The notes under the pieces were generated by a model. That model was not told the DNA's origin, did not search any database, and was given only the letters and a program-made list of their open reading frames with translations. The translations under genes and the position numbers were made by a program. A DNA stretch of 64,000 nt, from assembly GCA_030280995.1 (NCBI GenBank), contig JASXTE010000012.1, forward strand, positions 10,631,001 to 10,695,000, read 5' to 3'. Each line of letters opens with the position of its first letter. Position 1 is the first letter of the stretch. Below are positions 1-11,295 of this stretch, one piece after another. Origin of the DNA: Hemileia vastatrix. Lineage: Eukaryota > Basidiomycota > Pucciniomycetes > Pucciniales > Zaghouaniaceae.

Positions 1-534
1 AATACCAGGACTAATTTTCAACTGAATTTATAAATTAATATTTTAATCATCAGGACAAAATTTCAACTGAAATAATCAAAAAAAATATATATAATATAAT
101 TTATTAATGAAATTATATTACTTCTAAGACTAAGAACAAAGAAGCTCTATCTTGGTCAACTAGGAAAATAAAATATATTATATGCCACACACCTCCCCCT
201 GTAATGTGAGTAGTTTAATTCCACTACAGAGTGCTGAGTAAAAAGATATACGTGGAATATGAAATATGCAGAGTGAGACCTACAGATAGTAACTGCTATA
301 GTCACTACAAATATATAGGACAATTACTCTTATATAAGCCTTAAATTTGGAGGGAGGTTTGATTCCTGGTTTTGGAAAAAAATGTTAGTCATGTGCCTTT
401 CAACGTTTTTCATTTGTTGTTTGTCAAAAAATTGCTATTGGTGTTGGAGTCAATGGTCCCACAGTCTCTGGCATCAAGATATTGATGGGTCAAAGACAAT
501 TTGGAAAAGCCCCCAACTTTCAGATTTTTCCTTT
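1..534. other. No recognisable gene
   Basis: AT-rich sequence without a convincing coding frame. The only open frame above 60 codons (382-573, +) is cysteine- and serine-rich, matches nothing I know and has no support. The sequence is probably the outer flank or degraded part of the LTR fragment that follows. Confidence 0.5.
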
Positions 535-1249
535 GGTCTAGAAGAGGTTTCAACTGTCCAACAGTGGTTATAGGTGCAAAAGTGACTCAAGATCTCAGAT
601 AGTGTATGTATTTTTCTTTTTATAAAAAGATTACTCAATTAAAAGATAAGTTATTGTGTTATTATTACTTTATGAGCTTAGAATTAGGCAAATTTAAGTA
701 CTAAGGTAGTAAGAGTAGTAATAGATTGATTGGATTGTTTATAATATAATAAAAGTAAGTAAGAATTTGCTCAAAAGCAGAGAGATTGAAAGGCCTTATA
801 TAGGCAAAAACGAGAGAAAATACAGAACCACAAGTCCACATACATGAGTCCCTTATTGAGAAAAATTCCCATAATAGAAATATCTAATTTAAAATTATTC
901 TAGAAGGAATGTTCTTTTATACAGTGTTTATATTTCAGGTTATTAAAAGTATTTGATTTTTCTAGGTTTTTTCTGTATATGCCAATTGTAAATAAAATAA
1001 TTTGAATTTAATATTAAGTATGAATATAATTTTATTTCACCTCTCAGATGTCATGCGGACATTTTCAAGGGATAAAAAATGAGAGACATTAAATTTAAAT
1101 AATTACTTGATTTTACTTATTTTAATTAGTTAAATTATTATAACTAAATTACAAAGTAAGTATAATTAATAAAATAAGAGATAAAGTTGTGGCTCTATAC
1201 TAGTAAATAATTAATTTTTTACTGGTTAAGTTTAGTATCCTGGCTGACA
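535..1249 (-). repeat. Antisense LTR fragment, related to the solo LTR at 59372-60179
   Basis: The right end reads actgg/gttaag...cctggctgaca, closely matching the right end of the solo LTR at 59372-60179 (reverse complement of an LTR start TGTCAGCCAGG). A TATA-like segment in antisense (aaaggccttatataggc, near 790) corresponds to the TATA/GGCCTT block of the other LTRs here. The left end, near the ggtctagaag box at 537, is uncertain and the copy is diverged. Confidence 0.55.
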
Positions 1250-1662
1250 GTAGGTAAGCTAAATGAGCGAATCTTAGTTGGGTGAATTCTCAATAATTAG
1301 AGGTAGATTTACTCTTTTTCCATCAGAGTTAAATTATAAAATTTTTTTGAATTCATATATTTTACTCATCTTTTCTTAGTAATATCTCTCATTTCAATTT
1401 TTATTATTGTCAAATATTTTATTTTAAGTTCCCAAACACACTTCAAATTCTTTGCTTACTTTTAAAATGTTTCCTGAAACTTTATTAGTGCTCTGAATCA
1501 TCTTGAAGAAATCACAAATTAATACCTTAAATTTATCAGAAAATTGTTTATCTAGTCTTTCTGAATTATCCCTTTAACTCTCAATAAATGCTCAAAAAAC
1601 CTTATTTTCCTAATTCTTATCCTGCTTAATCCCACTCAACTAAGTGTGTAGGCTTACCACTG
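1248..1662. repeat. Possible MITE with ~38-bp imperfect inverted repeats
   Basis: The segment beginning cagtaggtaagctaaatgag (1248) pairs imperfectly with the reverse complement of the segment ending gtaggcttaccactga (1662). Shared cores are CTTAGTTG(G/A)GTG and GGTAAGC. No clear target-site duplication is visible, and the left repeat abuts the LTR end, so this may be a chance or LTR-related pairing. Confidence 0.3.
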
Positions 1663-2198
1663 ACAACTTTATCCATAAATACAGTAAAGAGAGCTCCACA
1701 ATGCATCAATTATTTTGGAAACTTTATTTTATAATTACTTATTTTTTGAATAGGAAGATATTTCACCCTCTCATTCTATTGATATTATTCTCATTTTAAT
1801 ACAACTATCCTTTGTTTTTCATTGCATAATTATAAATTTTTTGTAAAAATATATAACCTAAAAAATTTGCATATTATTTTCAATTTTAATAACACCTTAT
1901 TAACCTATGCCTCTAAATTTTGAGATTATTCTCATCTTGATACAACTATACTTTTTTCGATTTCATAATTTTAATTCTTTTTAATTTTATAGCCTAAAAA
2001 ACTTGCATATCATTTTCAATTTTTAATAATACATTATTAATCTATGCCTCTAAATTCTATTATAAAGAAAATTAATATAATTTAGTTAATTATTTTGCAT
2101 TTGAAAAAATGAATGAAAGATGACCTTAATATTTTCTACTCCTTTATACTTGTGTTTATATGTAAATTAATGGTAGATTTAAAATGAGTTACCATAGT
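1663..2198. other. No feature seen
   Basis: AT-rich non-coding sequence. Two stretches near 1770-1880 and 1910-2040 resemble each other (the phrases attctcat, acaactat, cctaaaaaacttgcatat and aaccta/tgcctctaaatt recur), which suggests an old ~140-bp tandem duplication. Confidence 0.4.
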
Positions 2199-3211
2199 AG
2201 GGAGTGTAAGTTCTTGAAAATCCACACTTAACATAAGTGTGGATTTCAAACCAAATTGGCGCTTAAATTTTGCAAAAAAGTCACTTATTTCAAAAATGGG
2301 TGTCATTTATGACCTCAAATCAACATTTTTTTACTGATTTTTTTTCACAACCACATGTTGGCCACATCATTGCTTCCTTTTCCACCCCATCCCTGTCACA
2401 TGTGACACCCAGACCTGGATTCTCTCATAAATCCTTTGCACACACCCCTCACTGATATTTGAAACATTTTATTGAAAAATTTTAACCAGGAATGTTTTTT
2501 TCCTTCTTTTTTTCAACCTCTTAATCTCCTTTCTTGTAAAATAAAAGTTTTATAATGCCTCTCAAAAAATCTAACACTTCAAAGGAAACTCAAAAAAAGC
2601 TTCATAACAAAGGTCTTCCCATAACGCAAGCCCCTCACCTGAGAAAGCAAGGTCTGTACAGCTAAAAAAGGAAGATTAACTCATCATTATCAACTTACTC
2701 AAAGTTTAATCAAATTATGATGCATTTTTTATGTGAGAAGTCCACCTGAATCTGATTTCCACCTTTATCAAAGGTCAACGGCTTCTTGTTGATGGAAAAA
2801 GAAGTAAAAAAGAAATCAAAAGGGAGAATTGACAGCAATCTTAAGCAAATGAAGGAGAGGTTCAAAATTTATCAATCAAAATATAAAAAGGCTCATTTGG
2901 CTTCCACTTCTACTGGCTTTGGTATTCATGATTATCATTTGGAGAATAGAATTACTACTGTTTCCAAAAAGCTCAATGTCAGGTGTCTTTTCTATGAGGA
3001 AATTGATTGTATGAATTGAATGATGCTGACAAATGAGCGATGAGACATTATGGTGAAATCAGCACTTTTGGTTGATAAATTTCAGATTTGAGTGAAATAA
3101 GTGACTTATTTCATTTTGAAATCCACAAGTATTGGGGATAGTGTGTTTTAGAAATCCACACTTAAATAAGTGCATATTTGTAAGTTTGGATTTGTCAGAA
3201 CTAACAACCCT
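2199..3211 (+). mobile_element. Harbinger-like derivative (about 1 kb) with SANT-like remnant
   Basis: The left end (agggagtgtaagttcttgaa, then aaatccacacttaacataag) and the reverse complement of the right end (agggttgttagttctgacaa, then aatccaaactta) form an imperfect inverted repeat. Between them lies a decayed copy of the SANT-like coding region found intact at 54.0-55.5 kb. No convincing target-site duplication was found. I read it as a non-autonomous or decayed relative of the transposon at 35657-59205, with different terminal sequence. Confidence 0.5.
2786..3019 (+). pseudogene. SANT/Myb-like protein fragment
   Basis: The 77-codon frame contains KGRIDSNLKQMKERF, YQSKYKKAH and STSTGFGI, matching in order KGRIDLFPKQMSERF, YREKYKKAK and SSSTGFGI in the protein encoded at 54.0-55.5 kb. 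An upstream ATG at about 2554 begins a related lysine-rich N-terminus, but stops interrupt the frame between 2670 and 2780, so the gene is dead. By homology the region would be a DNA-binding accessory protein of a Harbinger-like transposon. The family assignment (SANT/Myb-like) is by pattern only. Confidence 0.55.
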
Positions 3212-3791
3212 TAATGTCTTTCCACAACTTTTTTTTTAGAAAATAATTTTATTTGGTGCTTAATGCAGAAAATGACAGAAATTTTATAGCAAAAATGTTA
3301 TTGTTAATTTTCATAATACTCAAAGTACCATTCTATTGTTCTATTCTGTGAATATTTGAATAGCATAAGCTCATAAGCAAAAACTTGATTCAAGTAACAT
3401 ATTGAAAGAAAAAGTGCAGACTGCATGTCATATTTTGAGTGAATATTAAATTCAAGCTAAACATTGCATGAAAAATTACAGTTCAAAACAATTTCACACT
3501 TTCCCTCTGAATATTTGAGTCTTTGTAATTTTATATGGACTGAAAAATCTTAACTACACTTTTCCTGAAACCAAATTTCTCAATTTCTATCGTTTAATCC
3601 TATTACCAGTAATCCAGTGCTAATTCAGCCATATATTATAGACTTGATGTATTAATATTCTTACTAGTAATAGGATGGAGTATACTTCCAATTATACCTA
3701 TGATATATAAATAAGTATTTCTAGTGATACTATCAATCTTAGAGAGAGGGCTTCTGAGAACTTGTTTTTCATTTTTTCTATTGCATGAAAC
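3212..3791. other. No feature seen
   Basis: AT-rich sequence with no coding frame, inverted repeat or recognisable LTR box. Confidence 0.4.
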
Positions 3792-4034
3792 AGGGGGTGT
3801 GAAAGTTATAAAATCAGCACTTAATTATTTTTTATATTTGTAAAAAACAAAATCACCAATATAATTTACTTAAAAACTGATGTAACCTACTGTTTTTATT
3901 CAAATTAATTCTTCTTGAAAAGAAACTCTGATTTCATTTTTATTGAAATAAAAACTAGAGGTTAGGATGAATTTTCTGTTTTGTGTTGAAACCAACACTT
4001 AGCATAAGTTTTCTCTTTCACAAATTAACACCCT
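3792..4034. repeat. Possible short TIR element
   Basis: It starts agggggtgtgaaagttataa and ends with sequence whose reverse complement is agggtgttaatttgtgaaag. Subterminal cacttaa/acacttag motifs recall the ends of the element at 2199-3211. No target-site duplication fits, so the call is tentative. Confidence 0.3.
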
Positions 4035-5910
4035 CTAATGGGAGGTATAAAAGTATTTTCTTCCACCATCAGGGATCCACACTTTTTTTACATAGATTTG
4101 ACATTATTAATGGAAGAGAATTCTAATACACTAGACCTGGGGCTAGTGGATAAGAAACATTAAATAAACCTTTTATCTCACTTTAATCACCCACTTTCTT
4201 CTTGAAATGAAAAATCCTAGATCCAAACCATTCATAATTTATTGGTCATCAAGTCAGATTTTTTAAAATATAAGATCCTTATCTTAGGCCTTTTTGACAA
4301 TTAAAATAAATAAATATCCTCCTCAAACATTAAAAAATTAATTTTCACACCCCACTCAGTCTCATTTTCAAATCCTGATTTTTGTTACTCAATTCCTATA
4401 TACTTCTTTATTAAAATCTCCAGATTTTTTATTCCTTAACCTTTTCCTATTAAAAAAAATATGAGAAAAGCCTTTACCCATCAACAAATCCTTTTAATTA
4501 GAGTTGCTATTTTCCTTCATTTACAAGTGGCTTCTGAGTAAGACACTCATATGGAAAATAATTAAAATAAAAATTGCTACATGGCTTTAAGGGGGCCATA
4601 AATTCTCTACATTCTCTGCTATGTAAAACTAATAAAGTTACAGTCATTTAAATTGAATATTTTATCACAATTTTTAATAATATCTCACCCATACTTTTAG
4701 ATGAAATCAATTTTAAATATATAGAAAGTATGATACCATTAATCCTTTAATAACTAGCTATTCAGACTTAAAATAAAATTAAGATTGAAAGATTTATATC
4801 TGTTTTAATTCAAAATGTGTTTTTCACTAATAAGTGCCATATCTTACTCAATTTTAATTTCTAAAATCATTTTTTCATAATATAGGATGATTAATTCAAT
4901 GAAGAAAAATCTAATGAGATATTCAGAATAAAAATATAAAAAAAATTGATAACTTAATAAATGAGTGAAGGGAGAGAGAAGGAAGGGGGACAATTTAACT
5001 ATTCATAATGGTGGAAATAATATCTAAAACAATATTCAGGAATTATGGAAACTATATTTCACAGTAAAGATAGTTAAATACTGTGGTGGTGGGTAGGGTA
5101 TGATAGAAAAGTGATGGTTGGTGGTAGAAAATATGAAAACAAAATTATGAGGACTTCTTTAAGGGTACTGTACATACAATGCAAGGAGGTTAGAAATAGC
5201 CAATTTTTAGATATGAAAAAAGAAAAAAAGGCTGATTAAAGTAGAATTTTTATATGTGAAACATTTAATAACCCACATATTTTGAAAAAAATGACAGAAG
5301 AAAATTGGGGTATTGTGATTTTTTTCTACCATTAAATTAATGGCAATATCAATTATTTAGAGACCCACAAATATGAATCTTGAGTTTAGTATTCACTCAC
5401 AATATGACATTTATTTTGTGCTTTTTCATGAAATATGTGCTTTGAATTGAATTTTCACATGAATTTTTTTACAAGTGCTTGTTGTGACACTTCAATAATA
5501 GCATAATGACACAATATTATACCCGTATTTTTTGTGATGAAAAATAAATTGTTTTTCCAGTATAGAAATTGTGTAAAATATGTTTCATGCTCTAGTTTTA
5601 TGTATCAATTGCTTTTATCATTAGCTAAAAATTTAAGTAAGATATGACAATTATTAGAAGAAAACCTGTGTTGAATTAAAAGATCTAGAACTTGATAAAT
5701 TTTATTTTGATTCTTAATGTAAATTTCTAATTGGTTTTTGAATCAGAATAATAATCTTCCTATATCTTTAAATGATTTTTTTAGTTATAAATTTGAGTGA
5801 GATAAAAATCATTAGTGAAAGCCACTTGTCATATGTCAATAGTTATAACTTGATCAACATTTCTTTGATTCTAAGTCTGAATAACTCATTAGATTTATAA
5901 TCATTTTATT
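4035..5910. other. Non-coding AT-rich stretch
   Basis: No gene seen. At 4131-4156, acactagacctggggctagtggataag matches one arm plus remnant of the 15-bp-arm palindrome near the right end of the Harbinger-like element (59090-59121), so a fragment of that family probably lies here. Confidence 0.4.
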
Positions 5911-5942
5911 AGGGGGTAACAAAGGTTTTCCAATCCACCATT

Positions 5943-6143
5943 AGTTGGTATCAAAGTTAGAAAACTTCCAAATTGAAATACCTCTGTTCTCCACAAATTT
6001 AAACATGATTGTTTTTTTATATATGAAATATTGTGCCCCCAAAGAAACCTTTTTTTTGAGAAATAATGTCAACTTTTTAGCTTTATTTTTGTGTTGTCAA
6101 ACACATTTTAAATAATAGCAAATAACCAAACTTGGTACCCCCA
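5943..6143. mobile_element. MITE copy (~200 bp), diverged
   Basis: It starts AGTTGGTATCAAAGTTAGAA and ends AACTTGGTACCCCCA, flanked by ATT (5940-5942 and 6144-6146). Its interior aligns with the copy at 6207-6406 (shared pieces: gaaatacct, atattgtgccc, aatgtcaa, tttgtgttg). It is non-coding and was presumably mobilised by a Harbinger-type transposase. Confidence 0.7.
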
Positions 6144-6206
6144 ATTAAATTAATTTCAGATAAAAAATAAAATACCCCATTTATTTTCCATCATTTATTT
6201 TACAAT

Positions 6207-6406
6207 AGGGGGTATCAAAGTTAGAAATCTTCCATTTTAAAATACCTAGTTTTTCCCCTAAATCAACTTTGATTAATATTTAAAATATGCCATATTGTGC
6301 CCACAAAACACCTTTTTACTGAGAATTAATGTCAAGTTCGTTGATTTATTTTTGTGTTGGGAAATACCTTTTAAATAATTACAAATTTTTAACTTTGATA
6401 CCCCCT
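6207..6406. mobile_element. MITE copy, 200 bp
   Basis: Its ends are AGGGGGTATCAAAGTTAGAA and, in reverse complement, AGGGGGTATCAAAGTTAAAA. It is flanked by AAT on both sides (6204-6206 and 6407-6409). The first ten bases are identical to those of the Harbinger-like element at 35657-59205, which supports cross-mobilisation. Confidence 0.8.
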
Positions 6407-7163
6407 AATAAATGGGTTATTTGATGCAATCATATATCTATGTTTTTGTTTAATTGGGAATTTTTTTTGTGTGTAATCCACCATAATTAATAAAAGTTGG
6501 GATAGCAGAAAAAAATAAATGTGTTATTTTGATTTTATAGCTGACTATCGTGGAAAAATAGTGGATAATAATCTTCCATCATTAATAGTGTCATATCTTG
6601 GCAAAAAAAAGATGAATCCTTAATTTCATAAGAAAATAAATTGATAACCCCTTTTAATTTTCCTTAGTTCTGAGAATATAATTGCAGCCAATAAAAATTA
6701 TGAAATATTATAAAGGAAATATATTTACATTACCAACATTTTTTGAGAGAAAAAATGAAGAATTTATGATTTGTGATCAAATATGACACCAATTTTTGAA
6801 ATAAGTTGCTTATTTCAAAAAAAAAGTTGGGTTTAATTTTTTTTGAAATAAATACTTAAGATAAGTGTAGATTTACCCACTTTAAGCCCCCTATTATAAG
6901 ATTTTATATGAAAAATATAGATAAATAAAAAAAGATTGATCTTATAAGTTTTACTAGCTGATAACGTTTGCCTTATTTTAATTTTTCAAGCCAATTGAAT
7001 GGTATCATGGAAGCAAAATATCAGGTCACTAATATTTCCCTTAAATAATTAACTATTTCAATTTAATTCAATTTTTTTTTCTTACCTCATTTTTTGATCT
7101 AAATTAATCCAATTTTATGCTTCAATTAAGATCATTTCAAATATATTATAAAAGATGCATATT

Positions 7164-7363
7164 AGGGAGTATCAAAGTTAGAAATTTGTAAATATTTAAA
7201 AGTTATTTTACAACTCAAAACAAAAGCCACAAACTTGACATTAATTTACTGTAAAAAGGTGTTTTTCGGGAACAGTATACCATATTTTAAAAATAATCAT
7301 GGTTGATTTGGTGGGAAAAAAAGGAATTATGAAAATGAAATATTTTTAACTTTGATACCCCCT
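7164..7363. mobile_element. MITE copy, 200 bp, opposite orientation
   Basis: It starts AGGGAGTATCAAAGTTAGAA and ends AACTTTGATACCCCCT. It is flanked by ATT (7161-7163 and 7364-7366) and is exactly 200 bp. Read in reverse complement it aligns along its whole length with the copy at 6207-6406. Confidence 0.8.
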
Positions 7364-7370
7364 ATTATTG

Positions 7371-7959
7371 CTATTATTCTATTCTACTATTGAATTGTAT
7401 AATAGAACTTCTATTATAAATATAATAATGAGATAAAATATTCATTATCAAGAAAAAAAATTCATGGAAAAGAGAAGAAAAAATATTATTTGCTGGCTTG
7501 TGTTCAATTTAAATATAGTGTTTTGAATGGTAGATAGTGTAAAGGAAAGCAACTTTTTTAAATCTGTATATGGTTCAGCTCAGTGGATGCAACAAGTAAA
7601 TGAGGAGAAATCCTTATCAATAGTTTTTTGTTGATATTCATTTAGTTAAATTCTTTTTCAGTCATATTAATATGAGAAAGGTCTTAAAAGAACCACCTTT
7701 TTATGCCTCTGAGGCTACCTTTTAAGCTGCTTCCAAGACCATATTTGTATTTTAGACTTATTCATCGATTTTCACCTTTAAAAGATATAAGAAATATAAA
7801 ATTAGCTTCAAGGATGATGAACAGTAATGGTAGTCTGAGACTAACATCATAAAACTATCCAACTGAAGTTTCATACATACATAATATCTCATAATAGAAA
7901 TTCTATTATGCATTTAGACAAAATAATAGAAAAATTCATTATTAATAATAGAATGATAG
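7371..7959. repeat. Possible TIR element (~590 bp)
   Basis: ctattattctattctactatt...ataatagaacttctattat at the left pairs with the reverse complement of cataatagaaattctattatg...aatagaatgatag at the right, giving long imperfect inverted repeats of TA-rich sequence. There is no coding frame. The flanks attg and attt do not give a clean duplication. Confidence 0.35.
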
Positions 7960-7968
7960 ATTTATAAT

Positions 7969-9060
7969 AGGGGTTATCAACATGAGCAGATCCGCAATTA
8001 AATTACTTGGAGATAGAAATCTTAGTATTCCAAATATTTTCTGAAATTATTTTTGAAAATAATTAAGTTATTAGACATTTAACATCTCAAATTTCACCTC
8101 TTATCTGACACTTTTTTACACAATTCTTCATAACCACATCTTAGACAACTTTCTGGATATTCCAGCCTCCTTACCTTTCTGCCCACTCCCATCCTGTCTA
8201 TTTCTTCCATCCATTCATTTTACTCCCCATATCATCTGCTCCTTTCTGCTCCTTTTTATTTTCAACGATCTTAATATGCTTGGCATAACATATCTTCTCA
8301 AAGGCATTCTTACCTACTTGTTTTTCATATACAACTACTCCTTCTTTCCCCACTCAGCTAAGAAATCAAAGACCATTCAACTAAAAAGAGATGATCACCT
8401 CATAATTAAAAACTGGTTAAAAACTAAAACCAAAATGATTCTTGTTTGATACTGAGAATGTAACTAAAGTATTATGGCCCCCTGAATCAAAAGTCAATTT
8501 CTATCTTCTAATGGCCAGAAAATTAAGAAATAAGTTAAAGGGAAGGATTAATATTTTTGAAAACAGATGTATGAAATTTTCAGGAACTATCAAGAAAGTA
8601 CAATGAGACTAAGATTCTTTCATCTTCCAATGGTTTTGGTATTACTGACATTGATATCAGTAAGGTGATCTAATCTATAGATGATAAACTTGATTCTTTA
8701 TGTCCTTACTATAGAGATATGGATTCTATTTTTGGAGAGTGAGCTAATTTTACTCCCGAAAACATGTTGGGTGAAGAAGATGCTATTTTGGAACATGATA
8801 TTCAGAGAAATCTTTTCAAATACTCTTCCCCCACTTAAGCCTCCCTCTTTTTAATTCAACCAATCATGATATCTTTTCTATAGATACTTATGATGATATA
8901 AACCAACCCAATATTACTCCAGTGATTATTTTCTTGCATCTAGTTGATTTATTTCTTTTTAATTTAATTATATTTTTTTATTTCTAAAAATTCTGATTAA
9001 AATACCCAGGAGCCACAATCAAGAGACTTTGAAGCTAGTAAAAATGATGATGATGCCAAA
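7969..9060 (+). mobile_element. Left part of a Harbinger-like element, right end missing
   Basis: AGGGGTTATCAACATGAGCA after AAT (7966-7968) begins a copy of the left end of the element at 35657: gatccgcaattaaatt, gttattagaca and cacctcttatctgac follow in the same order. Homology runs through the SANT-like region to about 9050 (caatcaagagactttgaagctagt) and then stops. No matching right terminus was found before 11296, so the copy is truncated. Confidence 0.65.
8359..8780 (+). pseudogene. SANT-like gene, decayed copy
   Basis: Sequence from gctaagaaatcaaagaccat onward parallels the intact gene at 54100-54560. It keeps a KKSKTIQLKRDDH-like start and NWLKTKTK, but then accumulates stops and frame shifts (for example within the FGTEYATKVGW-equivalent region). 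It retains recognisable DNA similarity to CPYFKEMD- and FGERANVNP-coding stretches around 8700-8770. No product is expected. Confidence 0.6.
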
Positions 9061-10209
9061 AATATACCGAATTCCTCCAACAAAAATAAAACGGTGTAGA
9101 AAATCCTATAGTAAAAGCTATAGGCCTTGACCAAGGGAGTAGGAGAAAACCCAGAGAGAAAATCCCCTGTCCCTTTAGAAAAATAAAGTGAGATTTACCT
9201 GCTACAGTAAGTTGGTTCCTGTTTTCTAAAGCCCCTTTTCCAACACACTTGACTGCCTGATCAGCCAAGAAAGTAGTCTCCAGACAGACTACCAAACCAA
9301 AAAACTGAAATGTAGACCAATGTCCACACCAGAGAAAGAAATGATACTTGATGTAGGTTGCAAATCCACCCCAGAGACAGCAATAATACTTGATATAGCT
9401 TGCAAGACTACACCAGAGAAACCAGTTGCTAAGTTAAGTTTAATGAAGAGCTCACCTCACAACAAACACAGCCGATTGTGGCCAAAAAACAGTGAAAACT
9501 GAGTGAGGAACAAGGATATCACCACCGGATGGTTGTATGATGATTAAAGTCGCCCCAAAATGTCTTATTCACTATGTAAACACAGACCACTATCTAAAAG
9601 CCCATGAAAACTAACAAATTTTGTGTTCCTGAGAGCCAAATTGCATAAAGCCCCTCTAGAAATGCTTCCCAGCCTTCTAGCATAAAGGCGGGCGGTACAC
9701 CTGACATTTGGAGGCCAGCCTGAGGCCACCGGACCACTTTGAAGCCAGAAAACCACCGAAAACCTCCAAAAATACCCAAAATACTTAGAAAAATCTACTA
9801 CAACTACTAAAACCTTTAAAACACATAATTAAGCTATAACAAAATTGTCACATAAAATGTAGAGAAAAATTAGCTCATTCTAATGGTACTAAGCACTTAA
9901 CCCTAAGACTTAAGGTTAGCCCGTAAAACACAAAAAACAAAGTTAAACAGCTATCTTTTTAAATGAAAAATGAGAAATAATCCCTTAAATACTTAAAATC
10001 TGAAAAATGTGATCAACACATAAAATATAGAGAGAAACTGGCGCTATCCGATGGTAGTACCCACATCCCCGCAGTCCCAATATTTGCTGAATAAATCCAG
10101 AAAACACCCAATTATTAAACAATGTCATTTAAGACATCAAAACAATGCCAAATAGACCAACAAAGGGCTCCGTCAATTTTGGAAGACCACATCCTCCCTC
10201 CAATAGAGA
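9061..10209. other. Unclassified stretch with short repeats
   Basis: No gene is recognised. It contains a 42-bp tandem repeat (listed separately). It also has a pair of ~50-bp direct repeats at 9849-9898 and 10016-10065, sharing cacataaaat(g/a)tagaga and atggta(c/g)ta. Base composition is higher in G+C than the surroundings, which suggests a fragment of another transposable element. Confidence 0.4.
9320..9439 (+). repeat. 42-bp tandem repeat, 2.5 copies, in an open frame
   Basis: The unit tccacaccagagaaagaaat...ggttgcaaa is repeated and keeps the frame of a 60-codon ORF (9320-9502), encoding STPEKEMILDVGCK, then STPETAIILDIACK, then TTPEKP. Substitutions between copies keep the hydrophobic pattern ILD(V/I)(G/A)CK. 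Whether the ORF is translated is unknown. Confidence 0.5.
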
Positions 10210-10530
10210 ATGTCGACATTTTCCTACATCACAGTCACCATTTTCAGCTTTCTTTCCAAATCTGCTACTGACATGGGTCCTTGCCAATACTGCATTGAAA
10301 ACAATCTCATCTGTACCATCACACCACTGCCTCATCCCCACAGAACCTTTTATGATGCCTGTCACTCTAGGAAGAAGACTTGTTTCAGAACTGGTCCATT
10401 TTCCTCTTCAACATCTTCTCCTCCTCCTCAACCTGATCCACCTTCTACCAGCACCAAAAGATCCAGACCATCTGTCCTGATCCCCAGACTGGTAAACAAA
10501 TTAAGTAGCCAAATCAATAGTCTTATATGA
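10210..10530 (+). CDS. Zn2Cys6-like cluster protein fragment
   Basis: The 106-codon frame contains GPCQYCIENNLIC (C-X2-C-X6-C) followed after 15 residues by YDACHSRKKTC (Y-X2-C-X6-C). This is the spacing of a fungal Zn2Cys6 binuclear cluster with one cysteine replaced by tyrosine. A Ser/Pro-rich tail with a basic TSTKRSRP follows. The cluster resembles the two antisense genes of retroelement R (24.2 kb and 25.7 kb), notably the CIEN core shared with CTHCIENGI. The start is uncertain: M at 10273 sits just before the cluster. The gene is probably a remnant, since a low-complexity tract begins at its end. Confidence 0.45.
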   Translation: MSTFSYITVTIFSFLSKSATDMGPCQYCIENNLICTITPLPHPHRTFYDACHSRKKTCFRTGPFSSSTSSPPPQPDPPSTSTKRSRPSVLIPRLVNKLSSQINSLI

Positions 10531-11290
10531 TGCAAAAAAATAAAAAAATGGAAAACAATGGAAAAAAAAACAAAAGATATTTAAAAAATTTAAAAAAAAT
10601 TGAAAAAATTGAAAAAAATGGGAAATATTGAAAAAAATTAAAAAAAGTAAAAAATTGATAAAAATTGAAAAAAAAATTATAAAAAATTATAAGAGCTAAT
10701 AAAAAAAATGAAAAAAATGAAAAAAGTAAAAAAAAAGGAAAAAATTTTAAAAAAAAAAACATATAATGAATATTCAAATGAATAAAAATTAAAAAATTAA
10801 AAAAAAAATTGAAAAAAAAGAAATAAATTAAAAAAAGAAATAAAATTATAAAAAAAAAAGAAAAAAGATTAAAAAAGATTAAAAAAAATTTAAAAAAATT
10901 AAAAAAAATTAAAAAAGATTAAAAAAGATTAAAAAAGATTAAAAAAGAGATCAAAAAATGTATAATAATTCAAAAGTGTAAAAAATGTGTAAAAAATGAA
11001 ATAAAAATGAAAAAATATATAAATTTAAAAATTTAAAAATTAAATAAATTTAAAAAAAAATTAAAATGAAAAAATAAAAAACAAAATAATGAAAAAAATT
11101 AAAAGAAAAAAATTTAAAAATTTAAAAAAGGAAACAAAATGAAAAAAAGGAAACAAAATGATAAAAAATTATAAAAATGATAAAAAAATTAAAAAAAATA
11201 AAAATATGAAAAAATATGAAAAAATATATAAAAAAATTAAAAGTAATGGAAAATAAATAAACAAAAAATGAAAAAAGTAATAAAAAGATA
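10531..11290. repeat. A-rich low-complexity tract
   Basis: Almost pure adenine broken by single T, G or short TTA/TGA interruptions on the + strand, about 760 bp, ending exactly at element 1. Long Phe/Leu-rich open frames on the - strand are artefacts of poly(T). Confidence 0.9.
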
Positions 11291-11295
11291 AAAAA

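Larger units (their letters stand above)
5911..6892. mobile_element. Composite Harbinger-derived block with nested MITEs
   Basis: It begins AGGGGGTAAC after ATT (5908-5910) and ends GCCCCCT before ATT (6893-6895), so a 982-bp element with a 3-bp duplication is possible. Two MITEs are inserted inside it. At 6540-6652 the sequence follows the right end of the Harbinger-like transposon (tatcgtgg...agtggataa...ttgataacccct), so an internal end may exist near 6652. The boundaries are therefore ambiguous. Confidence 0.4.

Noticed and set aside
382..573. 63-codon frame
   Set aside because: No homology pattern, no context, length expected by chance.
10523..10777. - strand frame of 84 codons, and similar ones at 21702-21902 and 22222-22509
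   Set aside because: Again poly(T) translation inside A-rich tracts.
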